Notes: generated by a model not told the origin, from the sequence alone. Positions 35,972-46,009 are shown, counted from the first letter of the stretch. The stretch is 64,000 nucleotides of DNA from Helcococcus massiliensis (GCF_900258485.1 NZ_OGVE01000002.1:186001-250000); one strand, 5' to 3'. Numbers and translations: made by a program.

Positions 35972-38569
35972 ATGACCGAAAAGAAAGAAACAAAGATAAC
36001 AGCTGAACAAGAAATACAAAAATTAGTTGACAAGGCTAAAGTTGCTTTAAAAACTTTAGAAACATTTGACCAAGAAAAAGTAAATAAAATAGTACACGCT
36101 ATGGTAATGGCTGGTATAGACCAACACATGCACCTAGCTTTAGAAACAGTTAAAGAAACAAAAAGAGGTGTTGCTGAAGATAAAGCTATTAAAAACTTAT
36201 ATTCAACAGAAACAATCTGGCACTCAATTAAGTATGAAAAAACATGTGATGTTATAGATAGAGACATGCAAACAGGTATCATAAAGGTTGCATCCCCTCT
36301 TGGTGTAGTTGCAGGTATCACTCCAGTTACAAACCCAACCTCAACAACAATGTTTAAGGCTATTATTTCAATCATGGCAAGAAACCCAATCATCTTCGCC
36401 TTCCACCCAAGCGCACAAAACTGTTCTGCCCTAGCAGCTAAAACAGTTTATGACGCAGCAGTTGAAGCAGGCGCTCCAAAAGATTGTATCCAATGGATCG
36501 AAAATCCAGGTTTAGATAAGACATCCGCTCTTATAAATAACGATGGTGTTGCTATCACTCTAGCAACAGGTGGAGCAGGAATGGTTCACGCAGCTTACTC
36601 AACAGGTAAACCAGCTTTAGGTGTTGGACCAGGAAACGTACCAGCATATTTTGAAAAATCATGTGACATCAGAAGATCTGTAAACGACCTAATTGTTTCA
36701 AAAACTTTTGATAATGGTATGATTTGTGCTTCAGAGCAAGCAGTAATATGTGATAAAGAAATTTACGACCAAGTTAAAGAAGAATTCGAAAGAAATAGAG
36801 CTTACTTTGTACCAAGCAAAGACATCAAAAAATTAGAAGACTTTGTAATCAACAAGGAAAAACAATCAGTTAACCCAGACATAGTTGGTCAAAGTGCTGA
36901 ATGGATAGCAGAACACGCAGGAGTAAAAGTACCTGAAGGTACAAAATTACTTATAGCTGAATGTAAGGGTGTTGGTGAAAAATATCCACTTACAAGAGAA
37001 AAACTATCTCCTGTTTTAGCATTTATCAAGGCTGAATCAACAGAAGACGGTTTTGAAAAATCAAAACAAATGCTTGAATTTGGCGGTATGGGCCACTCTG
37101 CATCAATCCATACACACGGAAGCAACAACGATTTAATCGAAGATTTCGCAGTAAGAATGCAAGCTTCTAGAATCTTAGTAAACTCTCCTTCTTCAATAGG
37201 TGGTATAGGAGACCTATATAATGAAATGACTCCTTCACTTACATTGGGTTGTGGATCATACGGTAAAAACTCAATAAGTGAAAACGTATCAGTAAAACAC
37301 TTAATAAACGTAAAGACTATAGCTAAGAGGAGAAACAATATGCAATGGCAAAAACTACCATCAAAATTATACTTTGAAAAGAACTCAGTAAGATATCTAG
37401 AAAAAATGCCTGATGTAGAAAAGGTATTTATAGTTACTGACCAAGGTATGGTGGAACACGGTCTAGTAGCAAAAGTTGTTGACGTTTTAAGAAAGAGATC
37501 AAACCAAGTTGTTTATGAAATCTTCTCAGATATCGAACCAGATCCAACAACAAATACAGTAGAAAAAGGATTAGCTAAGATAAAAGACTTTGAACCAGAT
37601 ACAATCATAGCTGTTGGTGGTGGATCCCCACTTGATGCTGCAAAGATGATGTGGTTAATGTATGAAGCACCTGAAATAAGCTTCTGGGGAGCAAAACAAA
37701 AATTCCTAGATATTAGAAAGAGAGCTTACAAGCTACCTGACTTAGGACAAAAGGCACAATTAGTATGTATCCCAACAACATCAGGTACAGGTTCAGAAGT
37801 TACACCATTTGCAGTTATAACAGACTCAGAAACAGGTATGAAGTATCCAATTGCTGACTACGCATTGACACCATCAGTAGCAATCGTAGACCCACAATTT
37901 ACTTATACCCTACCAAAACCAATGATCGCTTACACAGGTATGGACGTACTTACCCATGCTATTGAATCATTCGTATCTTCAATGGCATCCGACTATACAA
38001 GAGGTTTAAGTATGCAAGCTGTAGAATTAGTATTTAAGTCATTATCTGATTCTTACCATACAAATAAACACGAACCAAAAGAAATCATGCACAACGCATC
38101 AACAATCGCAGGTATGGCATTTGCCAATGCATTCTTAGGAATAAACCACTCACTTGCCCACAAGATTGGTGCAGAATTCCACATAGCTCACGGTTATGCT
38201 AATGCTATCTTGATGCCACACGTAATTAGATACAATGCTAAGAACAACGGTAAGACACAAGTTTGGTCTAAGTATGAATACTTTAGAGCAGATGAAGACT
38301 ATGCTAAATTAGCTAAGACTGTAGGTTGTAAAGGTGAAACTACTGAAGAATTGGTAGAAGCATTTGTACAAAAAATCATAGACTTATCTAAAGACTTAAA
38401 TCTTGATCTTTCAATCAAGGGCCAAGGTATAAGCAAGGAAGAATTTGAAGCTAAGGTTGATAAGCTAGCAGTATTAGCTTACGAAGACCAATGTACAACA
38501 GCTAACCCTAAAGAACCAATGATTGAAGAATTAAAAGAAATCTTATACCAAGCATATGAAGGTGTTTAA
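35972..38569 (+). CDS. adhE: Bifunctional acetaldehyde-CoA/alcohol dehydrogenase AdhE
   Basis: AdhE reduces acetyl-CoA to acetaldehyde and then ethanol, regenerating NAD+ during fermentation, and assembles into spirosomes. The N-terminal aldehyde dehydrogenase domain (about 1-440) has the catalytic cysteine in DNGMICASEQAV. The C-terminal iron-dependent alcohol dehydrogenase (about 450-865) carries GGGSPLDAAK and metal-binding histidines (NHSLAHKIGAEFHIAHG). I choose the ATG at 35972, 8 nt after GGAGG; the in-frame ATG at 35957 has no ribosome site. The product is 865 residues. Rex-like sites flank its promoter. Confidence 0.97.
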   Translation: MTEKKETKITAEQEIQKLVDKAKVALKTLETFDQEKVNKIVHAMVMAGIDQHMHLALETVKETKRGVAEDKAIKNLYSTETIWHSIKYEKTCDVIDRDMQTGIIKVASPLGVVAGITPVTNPTSTTMFKAIISIMARNPIIFAFHPSAQNCSALAAKTVYDAAVEAGAPKDCIQWIENPGLDKTSALINNDGVAITLATGGAGMVHAAYSTGKPALGVGPGNVPAYFEKSCDIRRSVNDLIVSKTFDNGMICASEQAVICDKEIYDQVKEEFERNRAYFVPSKDIKKLEDFVINKEKQSVNPDIVGQSAEWIAEHAGVKVPEGTKLLIAECKGVGEKYPLTREKLSPVLAFIKAESTEDGFEKSKQMLEFGGMGHSASIHTHGSNNDLIEDFAVRMQASRILVNSPSSIGGIGDLYNEMTPSLTLGCGSYGKNSISENVSVKHLINVKTIAKRRNNMQWQKLPSKLYFEKNSVRYLEKMPDVEKVFIVTDQGMVEHGLVAKVVDVLRKRSNQVVYEIFSDIEPDPTTNTVEKGLAKIKDFEPDTIIAVGGGSPLDAAKMMWLMYEAPEISFWGAKQKFLDIRKRAYKLPDLGQKAQLVCIPTTSGTGSEVTPFAVITDSETGMKYPIADYALTPSVAIVDPQFTYTLPKPMIAYTGMDVLTHAIESFVSSMASDYTRGLSMQAVELVFKSLSDSYHTNKHEPKEIMHNASTIAGMAFANAFLGINHSLAHKIGAEFHIAHGYANAILMPHVIRYNAKNNGKTQVWSKYEYFRADEDYAKLAKTVGCKGETTEELVEAFVQKIIDLSKDLNLDLSIKGQGISKEEFEAKVDKLAVLAYEDQCTTANPKEPMIEELKEILYQAYEGV

Positions 38570-38581
38570 GAATATATATAA

Positions 38582-38617
38582 AAATGGAGCTTGAATTTTT
38601 CAAGCTCCATTTCTTTT
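38582..38617. terminator. Terminator after adhE, shared with the DUF975 gene
   Basis: A perfect 14-bp stem (AAATGGAGCTTGAA) with a TTT loop has T-rich tails; it lies between the convergent adhE and DUF975 genes. Confidence 0.9.
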
Positions 38618-38618
38618 A

Positions 38619-39356
38619 TTAAATACTATAATTATCTGTTATATTTTCTTCTCTTTTTTTATTTAATTCTAAGTTAAATACTGGTTCTAATGATAAGGAA
38701 AGCATGTTTGAATACATGATTCCAAATACTGCAAATAAGCCAACAATTACTTTAAATACATCAATAGAATAGTCAATTCTCATCCCACCATCAAAAGTAA
38801 TTTGTACAAATGAGTAGAATAACATCATTACTGCAAGCATAAGAGGTATTAAGGTTATCAATTCTATTGAAAATAGGTCCCATTTTCTACTACTCATCTC
38901 CTGTCTAGCACTTGCAAAAGCTTCACCAATTTGCATATCTGGATAGTCAACCATGTTATATACAGCCCTTTGGTATTCTAATCTTTTTACCAAACCTGGT
39001 ATTATAAATAACATAGTCCATAAGGTTATTTTTATTTGTATCAACATGCTTAGTAAAAACATTTTATTACCATGCTTACTTGCTTGTTTTATAAATCCAA
39101 AAGTTTTAACTTTTCTATTTTCTTTTAAAGCTTCATAATTTTCTATCCTTACATAAGTATTAAATAGGGCTAGTAACGTATTTAATGATGTATATATAAG
39201 CAAGTCTCTAGTATAATCCTTGCTATCAAGATTATCGTTATTAAAGTAAAATATTGAAACACCTAAAAATACCACCATAAGTGATAGTATCAAAAATGAT
39301 ATAAAGTTTTCTTTCAACCAATCATTTATTCTTCTTAAAATTTGTCCCTTATTCAT
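38619..39356 (-). CDS. DUF975 family membrane protein
   Basis: The 245-residue protein has about five or six membrane helices and the DUF975 hallmarks: the loop AFASARQEMSSRKWDLF (residues about 141-157) after the second helix pair, and a YQRAVYNMVDYPD segment. Members are widespread in Firmicutes, but the function is unknown. It starts 8 bp after the M42 peptidase stop codon, so the two are probably cotranscribed. Confidence 0.85.
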   Translation of the reverse strand: MNKGQILRRINDWLKENFISFLILSLMVVFLGVSIFYFNNDNLDSKDYTRDLLIYTSLNTLLALFNTYVRIENYEALKENRKVKTFGFIKQASKHGNKMFLLSMLIQIKITLWTMLFIIPGLVKRLEYQRAVYNMVDYPDMQIGEAFASARQEMSSRKWDLFSIELITLIPLMLAVMMLFYSFVQITFDGGMRIDYSIDVFKVIVGLFAVFGIMYSNMLSLSLEPVFNLELNKKREENITDNYSI

Positions 39357-39364
39357 ATTTACTC

Positions 39365-40399
39365 CTATGCCATTTCACTAAATAGATAAGCATTTACCAA
39401 GGCTTCTGTAGCCTCTACAGATTTTTTATGGGTTCTTTCATAAGAATGGCTTGATTCTATACCAGCACCAAATAAGGCATGTTTTATATCAAGGCCCGCC
39501 ATCATTGCAGCTGAAGCATCAGACCCATATCTTGGATAAATATCTAGCCTATAATCAATTTTCTTTTCTTCGCAAAGGGAAACTAGATGGTTTTTTAAAT
39601 CAAAATTGTAGGGACCTGAAGAATCTTTAACACAAATTGATACTGAATATTCATCAGTTGTTTGGTCATCCCCCATGGCACCCATATCCACAGCTATATA
39701 TTCTACCGTCTTTTTCGGAATAGATGAGTTTGCCCCATAGCCTATTTCCTCATTATTTGAGAAATAAAAATGACTTGTATAAGGCAATTCTAAATTTTCT
39801 TCCTTGATAGTCTTTAACTGGTTCAATAGAATGGCTGCTGAAACCTTGTCATCTAGGTGTCTACTCTTTATAAATCCAGTATCGGTAACTATAGTCCTTG
39901 GATCAAAGGAGATAAAGTCACCAACTTCTATACCTAATTTCTTTGTATCCTCTGCAGACTTACTTTCCACATCAAGTCTTACTTCGATATTAGCCTGGTT
40001 TCTTTCTGCACTATTTACATTATCATATACATGAACAGTACTTTGGTGCATTAGGATAGTACCCGAAATTTTTGCTTGATTTTTATTTACATGAACCATA
40101 CAATTTTCACCCTCTATTGAGCTATAGGCAAAGCCACCTATTAAGTCAATTTTCAATCTTCCATCAGCCTTTATAGATCTTACAATAGCTCCCAGGGTAT
40201 CTAAGTGAGCTGTAAGGACTCTGTGTTTTTCGTCATCCTTACCTTTTACAGTTACCATCAAACCACCCTTGTTTGTGATTTTACTTTCATAACCCCAATC
40301 TTTAACTAATTGGTCTACATAATTAATAATATCTTTTGTATAACCTGTAGGTGAGGCTATACTTGTTAACTCTTTTATATACTTTATTGTGTTTGACAT
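39365..40399 (-). CDS. M42 family aminopeptidase/endoglucanase-like
   Basis: This 344-residue cytoplasmic M42 metallopeptidase (FrvX/CelM/YsdC group) is a dinuclear aminopeptidase. Metal ligands are visible: H in LTAHLDTLGA (about residue 65), D in SRHLDDKVSAAI, EE in SNNEEIGYG, and the aspartate in VDMG. I choose the ATG at 40399, which has GGAGG 5 nt upstream; the in-frame TTG at 40414 lies before that site. Substrates are short peptides by family knowledge. A promoter lies at 40423-40452. Confidence 0.9.
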   Translation of the reverse strand: MSNTIKYIKELTSIASPTGYTKDIINYVDQLVKDWGYESKITNKGGLMVTVKGKDDEKHRVLTAHLDTLGAIVRSIKADGRLKIDLIGGFAYSSIEGENCMVHVNKNQAKISGTILMHQSTVHVYDNVNSAERNQANIEVRLDVESKSAEDTKKLGIEVGDFISFDPRTIVTDTGFIKSRHLDDKVSAAILLNQLKTIKEENLELPYTSHFYFSNNEEIGYGANSSIPKKTVEYIAVDMGAMGDDQTTDEYSVSICVKDSSGPYNFDLKNHLVSLCEEKKIDYRLDIYPRYGSDASAAMMAGLDIKHALFGAGIESSHSYERTHKKSVEATEALVNAYLFSEMA

Positions 40400-40422
40400 A
40401 ATTCCTCCATTCAATTACTGAT

Positions 40423-40452
40423 ATTATAGCATTTTTAATGATGAGATATAAA
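40423..40452 (-). promoter_or_regulatory. Promoter of the M42 peptidase gene
   Basis: TATAAT (40423-40428) lies 18 bp from TTTATA (40447-40452). Confidence 0.55.
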
Positions 40453-40549
40453 TTTATTAGCAAAAATATTTATAATAAAGCTATAATTCTCCAAAAACTT
40501 TAATAAAATTATTGTTTTTATTATAAAATTAACGAAAAATAAATATAAG

Positions 40550-40578
40550 TTGTGAAAATGTTTTCTTTTTGTTATAAT
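40550..40578 (+). promoter_or_regulatory. Promoter of the HAD-like gene
   Basis: TTGTGA (40550-40555) and TATAAT (40573-40578) are 17 bp apart, about 30 bp upstream of the ATG. Confidence 0.75.
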
Positions 40579-40608
40579 ATAGGCAGAATAATGTAAAGGT
40601 GGTGAAGG

Positions 40609-41199
40609 ATGAAAAATTTGATATTTGACTTTGCAAATGTAATCGCCTCATTCGACCAAGATGAAGTTTTTTATAATTACACAGATTCCACCGAAGATGC
40701 TGACTACATTAAAGACTTGTTCAATTCTAAAAAAATATGGAATGAGCTCTATGAAGGAAAAACTACCGAAAGAGTTTATAACAAGGCAATAAAAAGAGTA
40801 AACCCTAAGTACCATAAAGCAATAAAGGAAATCTTGGCTAATTGGTACAAGTTTTTCGATATAAACGGTAAAATGGAAAGATACTTAGAAAAATTAAAAG
40901 AAGAATCTTTTAACTTATACTTATTCGCAAACTTTTCTGACCAATTTGTTAACATCGAAAAGTCCAACCAAGATTTAATAGATTTATTCGATGGGGTTTA
41001 TATATCATATGTGAGAGGTTTTATAAAACCAACTTATATATCTTACCTTGACTTTTTAAAGCAAAATAAGTTAAAGGCAGAAGATTGCTTACTAATAGAT
41101 ACATGTGAAGAAAGCTTAACTATAGCAAAAGAATTAGATTTTGAAACTTATAAATACGATGGTGATTTAGAAAAACTAAAGAACTTTATAAATAAATAA
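40609..41199 (+). CDS. HAD-superfamily protein with altered motifs
   Basis: The 196-residue protein has the YihX-like HAD layout. Motif I is IFDFANVI (nucleophile D7), where the family usually has DFGNV. Motif II is YLFANFS near residue 104. Motif III is GFIKPTY, with its lysine near 140. Motif IV is LLIDTCEES, where the usual second aspartate (IDD) is a threonine. It may be an active phosphatase with a shifted acidic residue or a weakened one; the substrate is unknown. Its ribosome site is GGTGG. The gene is monocistronic. Confidence 0.75.
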   Translation: MKNLIFDFANVIASFDQDEVFYNYTDSTEDADYIKDLFNSKKIWNELYEGKTTERVYNKAIKRVNPKYHKAIKEILANWYKFFDINGKMERYLEKLKEESFNLYLFANFSDQFVNIEKSNQDLIDLFDGVYISYVRGFIKPTYISYLDFLKQNKLKAEDCLLIDTCEESLTIAKELDFETYKYDGDLEKLKNFINK

Positions 41200-41245
41200 C
41201 TATGTAAAAAACTTTAATTGACATATCCCCCTAAGGATAAAAAAG

Positions 41246-41275
41246 ACTCTCCCTATAAAAAAGGGAGAGTTTTTT
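41246..41275. terminator. Bidirectional terminator
   Basis: ACTCTCCCT and AGGGAGAGT form a 9-bp stem with a 7-nt A-rich loop and T tracts on both strands. It ends the HAD gene and the convergent ABC operon. Confidence 0.88.
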
Positions 41276-43034
41276 ATATATAATTTTTTGCTTGAGTTTC
41301 AAATAGTTCCCTATATAAGTTATGCCCCTTCATCAACTTACTATGGTGGTCATAGGCAGCAACCTTACCCCCATCTATCAATAGGACCTTATCAGAAAAA
41401 GTTGATGATGACATCCTATGGGATATAAATATAGAAGTTTTATTTTTTGTTAGTTCTGCAAACTTTTCAAATATTTCAGATTCTGCTATAGGATCTAGAG
41501 CAGCTGTAGGCTCATCCATTATCATGAGTGATCCTCCCTTGTTTATAGCCCTGGCTATAGCAAGTTTTTGAGCTTGTCCGCCCGAAAAATGTGTAGCATC
41601 TTTTTCTAAAGATTTATCAAGATAAGCGTCCATTTTCTTAGGTAAACTTTCGATATATTCATACATATTTACATCTTTCAAGGACTCTTCGGCTTCTTTC
41701 CTATCATCAGATCCAGGCATTATATTTTCAAATATTGTATAAGGCATAAGGGTAAAGTCTTGGAAGACAGCTGAAATTTGGTCTATATAAGAATTTATAT
41801 CGTATTCTCTTATATCAACACCATTCCATAAAATCTGACCCTTGTTTGGCTCGTAAAATCTAGATATTAATTTTACTATGGTAGACTTACCAGCATTGTT
41901 TAATCCTACAATTGATATTTTTTCTCCTTTTTCTATCTTGAATGATACATCTTCTAATATCAACCTATATGTATTTGGATAGGAGAAGTAAACATTTTTA
42001 AATTCAAGACTTTCGAGCTTGTCCGCTTTTTTATTTCCTGTATTTTCAAATTCTTTTAAGTCGATATAGTCTTTCCATGGACTTAAGTGGGCATTGGCAG
42101 TATTAAGCCCAGAGATTGATTTTGATACAGCTTGGATAAGATTTACTAATTTATCTGTTGAATTAAAAACTAGGGTAAAAGTAGCTATGCTTATTACCGG
42201 ACCCCATATATCGCTTATTAATCTTGTCCCATTATAGGCTATAGCTATAAAGGTAATTAAGCTGGCAAAGATAGTTCTGAAAACTTCTAAACTAGTTGCA
42301 ATACCGATCAAGTCTCCAACCCATTTAAATACAAAGTCCCTATATCCAAGCATTTTGGAAATCCATATTTTACTTATTCCATATATCCTATACTCTTTCT
42401 GACTAGTAGGACCAACAGCCTCGTCTAAAAAATATCCGTACTTCCTATTCAAAGGAACATTTTCTTGCATCAAACTATCATGCTTTTTTTGCATATGTAT
42501 GGTTGTTATAGTTGAAAGTGTTAAAATAATCAATATTGTAATAGTGTATACGATACTATGAGTAAATAAAATCACTAAAAATCCAAATATGGTAGTTAAA
42601 GCTACTAAAAGATCTTTAATTTCCTCTAAAGTTAATTCGATATATCCCCAACTTATTGGCATCTTAGCCCTTTGTATAAAGTCTAAAACTTTTGGATCTT
42701 CTAGATTATCATAAGATAGGTCCATAGTTTTTTCAGACAATTTAACAGCCAACATTTCACTTTGAAAATTGGCTCTTTTTTGGTATTTAAGTTTTATAAA
42801 TTCACTTATTTGTTTTAATAAATAAATTCCTCCTACAAAGGCAAGTATAAGATATAAAATAGACTTAAAGGATTCTCCTTTTTCTAAGTAAGCTATTACG
42901 CTTGCTGGTAAATACATACTTGCTATGGAGATTAAACTTTCAAATATAACTAATATGGCCAATAAGACAAAGTAAGTCTTATCAATCTTCCAAGCTTCTT
43001 TTATTAGCCTTGATATAGTTTTATAAGCTTTCAT
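41274..43034 (-). CDS. ABC exporter, second half-transporter
   Basis: This 586-residue type IV ABC half-transporter has six membrane helices (about residues 15-310) fused to a nucleotide-binding domain. Walker A is GLNNAGKST, the signature is FSGGQAQK, and Walker B is LMIMDEPTAALD. I choose the ATG at 43034, preceded by AAGGAGG; it overlaps the upstream gene by 14 nt. The longer reading to 43088 lies inside that gene. It likely forms a heterodimer with the 601-residue partner, a common arrangement for drug or peptide export. Cargo is unknown. Confidence 0.88.
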   Translation of the reverse strand: MKAYKTISRLIKEAWKIDKTYFVLLAILVIFESLISIASMYLPASVIAYLEKGESFKSILYLILAFVGGIYLLKQISEFIKLKYQKRANFQSEMLAVKLSEKTMDLSYDNLEDPKVLDFIQRAKMPISWGYIELTLEEIKDLLVALTTIFGFLVILFTHSIVYTITILIILTLSTITTIHMQKKHDSLMQENVPLNRKYGYFLDEAVGPTSQKEYRIYGISKIWISKMLGYRDFVFKWVGDLIGIATSLEVFRTIFASLITFIAIAYNGTRLISDIWGPVISIATFTLVFNSTDKLVNLIQAVSKSISGLNTANAHLSPWKDYIDLKEFENTGNKKADKLESLEFKNVYFSYPNTYRLILEDVSFKIEKGEKISIVGLNNAGKSTIVKLISRFYEPNKGQILWNGVDIREYDINSYIDQISAVFQDFTLMPYTIFENIMPGSDDRKEAEESLKDVNMYEYIESLPKKMDAYLDKSLEKDATHFSGGQAQKLAIARAINKGGSLMIMDEPTAALDPIAESEIFEKFAELTKNKTSIFISHRMSSSTFSDKVLLIDGGKVAAYDHHSKLMKGHNLYRELFETQAKNYI

Positions 43035-44826
43035 TTTCAACCTCCTTATAGTATTTACCTTGAGTTTCAAACATTTCTCTATATTCATTAGAATTTTCCA
43101 TTAAGTATTGGTGGCTACCCTTGGCTGAAATTTCACCCCCATCCAAGAATAGAATTTCATCACAAAATCTTGTTGAAGCCAGCCTATGTGATATAAATAT
43201 ACCGGTCTTATTTCCCATATATGAATCAAATTCTTTATATATCTTCTCTTCCGCCAGGGCATCTAGGGCCGATGTTGGTTCATCCATAATCATTACCGAT
43301 GTATCCTTTTTATACAAAGCTCTAGCTATCATTAGTTTTTGATTTTCTCCACCTGATAAAATGACCCCATCTTCATATATAACTTTCAAGACATTTTGAT
43401 CTATACCATTTTCTAATGATGATATCTTATCCCAAAGACCCACTTTTTCTAAAGTTTCTTTGACTCTTTCCCTATTTATTCCATCTTCTACACCTGCTAT
43501 ATTTTCAGCAACTGTAAGAGCTAAAGGTTCTGTTTCTTGGAAGACAACGGAAAATATTCTAAATCTTGCTTGCATACTCAAATCATCCGCATTTACACCA
43601 TCTAAGTAAATAGTTCCTTCTGTAGGCTTGTATAAACCAACTAAAAGTTTAACTATAGTAGTTTTACCTGCTCCATTTACTCCAACTAGGGCCACATTTT
43701 TATCAGCATCTATTTCAAAAGATAAGTCCTTAAATACATATTTATCAGATCCCGGATATTTAAATGAAACCCTATCAAATTTGATGGATATAGGTCCTTG
43801 GAATTTATGATCTATGCCATCCCTACTCTTTATTAAATTAGAATCGAGAAAATCATAGGTTAAAATTACATACTGGATATTTTCGTATACATTTGTGACA
43901 TCCTGGTTTACAGCTTGGATTATATTTGACAAAATAGTAAGAATGGTCAAAGAAGCTATCAAAGTCGCTATAGTCATTTGCCCATTTACCGCCATATAAG
44001 TAAAGACAAGCAAGGCTACAAATTGTCCTAGATAAATTGATAAATTTTCTAAAAATGAAATATTAAACCTATATTCGTCAACCTTGTGTTGCTTATCAAG
44101 CATCCTATTCATAAAGTTTTTGATATTAGCCAGCAGCCTATTTTTTAAGGAAAATATTCTAATATCTTTACCATATTTAAAATCTTCTACAACTTCCTTG
44201 TATTTTTCATACTTCCTAGACTCATCTTGGATAGCAGGTCTAACCTTATTAGCATATTCAGCTGTTTTTGTAGCTAAAAACAGATTTATTAGCATGGATA
44301 CCATGCTTACAAAAAAAACTATGTATGATTCTCTTAATAAGAAAACTGAAAAGATTATTATCAATAGTAGATTTGGAAAAAGTCTAAAGGTCCTCATTAA
44401 AATATTTTGATAACCCCTATTGTCCCCTCCAACTCCCATAAAGGCTTGGTTTACCTTAAGTTCAAATTCTGAATCTTCAAAATATTCAAAGTCCATGGTC
44501 ATGACTTTGTCAACCATTTCAATCATTATATTATTTCTATCTAGCATAAAAATGTATTGAATCTTACCTTCAAGGTATAAGTTTAAGGACTTTGATATTA
44601 TAAATACCAAAGTGTATATTCCAGCCACTGTTAGCAATTGATAGACATCCATCTTGCCATTTTTTATTAGCTCTAAAATATATTTTAAAATCAAGACCGA
44701 CATTAAAGGATGAATGACTGCCACTATCATATTTACAATTGTCTTATACCAAGTATCCTTCCTAAAAAGTTTTGGAAATAACTCTTTGAAATAGAATGCT
44801 TTCCTATCTTTGAAATCACTATTCAT
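43021..44826 (-). CDS. ABC exporter, first half-transporter
   Basis: This 601-residue half-transporter has six N-terminal membrane helices and a C-terminal ATPase with Walker A GVNGAGKTT, signature LSGGENQK and Walker B VMIMDEPTSALD. Both nucleotide-binding domains of the pair look complete, so no degenerate site is evident. It overlaps the regulator gene by 8 nt, so expression is probably controlled by that ArsR-like protein. Confidence 0.88.
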   Translation of the reverse strand: MNSDFKDRKAFYFKELFPKLFRKDTWYKTIVNMIVAVIHPLMSVLILKYILELIKNGKMDVYQLLTVAGIYTLVFIISKSLNLYLEGKIQYIFMLDRNNIMIEMVDKVMTMDFEYFEDSEFELKVNQAFMGVGGDNRGYQNILMRTFRLFPNLLLIIIFSVFLLRESYIVFFVSMVSMLINLFLATKTAEYANKVRPAIQDESRKYEKYKEVVEDFKYGKDIRIFSLKNRLLANIKNFMNRMLDKQHKVDEYRFNISFLENLSIYLGQFVALLVFTYMAVNGQMTIATLIASLTILTILSNIIQAVNQDVTNVYENIQYVILTYDFLDSNLIKSRDGIDHKFQGPISIKFDRVSFKYPGSDKYVFKDLSFEIDADKNVALVGVNGAGKTTIVKLLVGLYKPTEGTIYLDGVNADDLSMQARFRIFSVVFQETEPLALTVAENIAGVEDGINRERVKETLEKVGLWDKISSLENGIDQNVLKVIYEDGVILSGGENQKLMIARALYKKDTSVMIMDEPTSALDALAEEKIYKEFDSYMGNKTGIFISHRLASTRFCDEILFLDGGEISAKGSHQYLMENSNEYREMFETQGKYYKEVENESL

Positions 44827-45886
44827 CTTTAACTCCTAATAAATCATTAAAATATTTTACTATTTCTTTTATAGTTGTTTTGTTTAGGTCGTAGTAGATT
44901 TTTCTACCATCTATAGAAAAACCCACTATATTTTTCTCTTGTAATTGGCTCAAATGCTGACTGACGCTTCCTTTAGATAAGTTTAACTCGTCCGCTATTT
45001 CCTGGCCAAACATAGTTTTTTTAGCTAGTAGATGGATAATCTTAAACCTATTAGCCTCTGCTATGACTGATAAAGTTTCTTGCATGTCATTGTATTTATT
45101 TTCAAAATCATATTTGTAATCTTGCAGAATAATCCAGGAAAATCCTAAAATTATGTAGGCATGGAATTGACCGTCATCATCCAACTCAGCTGAAATTCCA
45201 ATATCATGGAAGTTATTAATTAAAGGAAAAACATTGAGAGTATCAAATTTACTGAACATTTTTCCCTCCTCAAAGCTTTGGAAATTTTTATATTTTCTCA
45301 AGAAATCTATGTCTATTTTACCTAATTGTTCATTTATAATACCTGTAATTTCTTGAATTTCTTCTTTTATGATAACTTCTAAATCTTTCAGCAAATTATA
45401 TAGGTTTGCCATGTCAGTCCTAGCTTGGTCAAAAAGTTTAACTAGGGCAAATTTCTGACTTCCATCTAAATAATCTATCTTGTCTATTAGGTCTATTTCA
45501 GATAAGTCTTTTTCAGTTTCTTCTAGTCTATTCTCAGCATTTTCCAATATAACTTTTTTAACCATATCTCTAAATTCTTCATAGGTATAGTCGCTTATAG
45601 ATTCTTTTCTCTTTGAATATATAAGGGTGGAATATATTGAAGTTTTGCCTTGTCTCACTTTAAGCAAATCTTTTATATGGCTATACTTCTCCTTCAAGGG
45701 ATAGGCCCTATCCACAATATTTTTATAGTATTGGTGTAATTTTTTATATTTAGAATAATATTCTTTTTGTGTAATATTCAATTTATCAAAATCTATATCA
45801 TCCAAAACTTTACTTTCTGAAGAAAAAATAAATATGGCTAATAATAAAGATTCGTTTATATATTGAATTTCATTGATTATATTCAT
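44819..45886 (-). CDS. ArsR-like transcriptional regulator with long N-terminal domain
   Basis: The 355-residue protein has an ArsR-type winged helix at the C-terminus (about 280-355: MFGQEIADELNLSKGSVSQHLSQLQEKNIVG across several segments). The N-terminal 270 residues are largely helical and I do not recognise them; they may sense the ABC cargo. Classical ArsR proteins are only about 100 residues, so this fusion is unusual, although similar large regulators accompany ABC exporter pairs in Firmicutes. It leads the operon, and repeated sequence between its promoter and start codon suggests autorepression. Confidence 0.8.
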   Translation of the reverse strand: MNIINEIQYINESLLLAIFIFSSESKVLDDIDFDKLNITQKEYYSKYKKLHQYYKNIVDRAYPLKEKYSHIKDLLKVRQGKTSIYSTLIYSKRKESISDYTYEEFRDMVKKVILENAENRLEETEKDLSEIDLIDKIDYLDGSQKFALVKLFDQARTDMANLYNLLKDLEVIIKEEIQEITGIINEQLGKIDIDFLRKYKNFQSFEEGKMFSKFDTLNVFPLINNFHDIGISAELDDDGQFHAYIILGFSWIILQDYKYDFENKYNDMQETLSVIAEANRFKIIHLLAKKTMFGQEIADELNLSKGSVSQHLSQLQEKNIVGFSIDGRKIYYDLNKTTIKEIVKYFNDLLGVKDE

Positions 45887-45895
45887 GATTTGCTC

Positions 45896-45959
45896 CTAAT
45901 TCAACTCATGGCTTAGCTTAGTTCTACCTGTAGTTTACTAATTCAACTTATAGTTTAGC
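45896..45959 (-). promoter_or_regulatory. Direct-repeat operator upstream of the ArsR-like gene
   Basis: Two 22-bp copies (45896-45917 and 45938-45959) start CTAATTCAACT and differ at three positions, all transitions. They are 42 bp apart, four helical turns. The upstream copy contains the palindrome AACT-TAT-AGTT. The pair fills the stretch between the promoter and the start codon. Confidence 0.65.
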
Positions 45960-45980
45960 GTTTATTTAACTATTTGTTTT

Positions 45981-46009
45981 ATTATAATGGAACTATTGAT
46001 TAAAGTCAA
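45981..46009 (-). promoter_or_regulatory. Promoter of the ArsR-ABC operon
   Basis: TTGACT (46004-46009) and TATAAT (45981-45986) are 17 bp apart, a near-consensus vegetative promoter. Confidence 0.82.
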
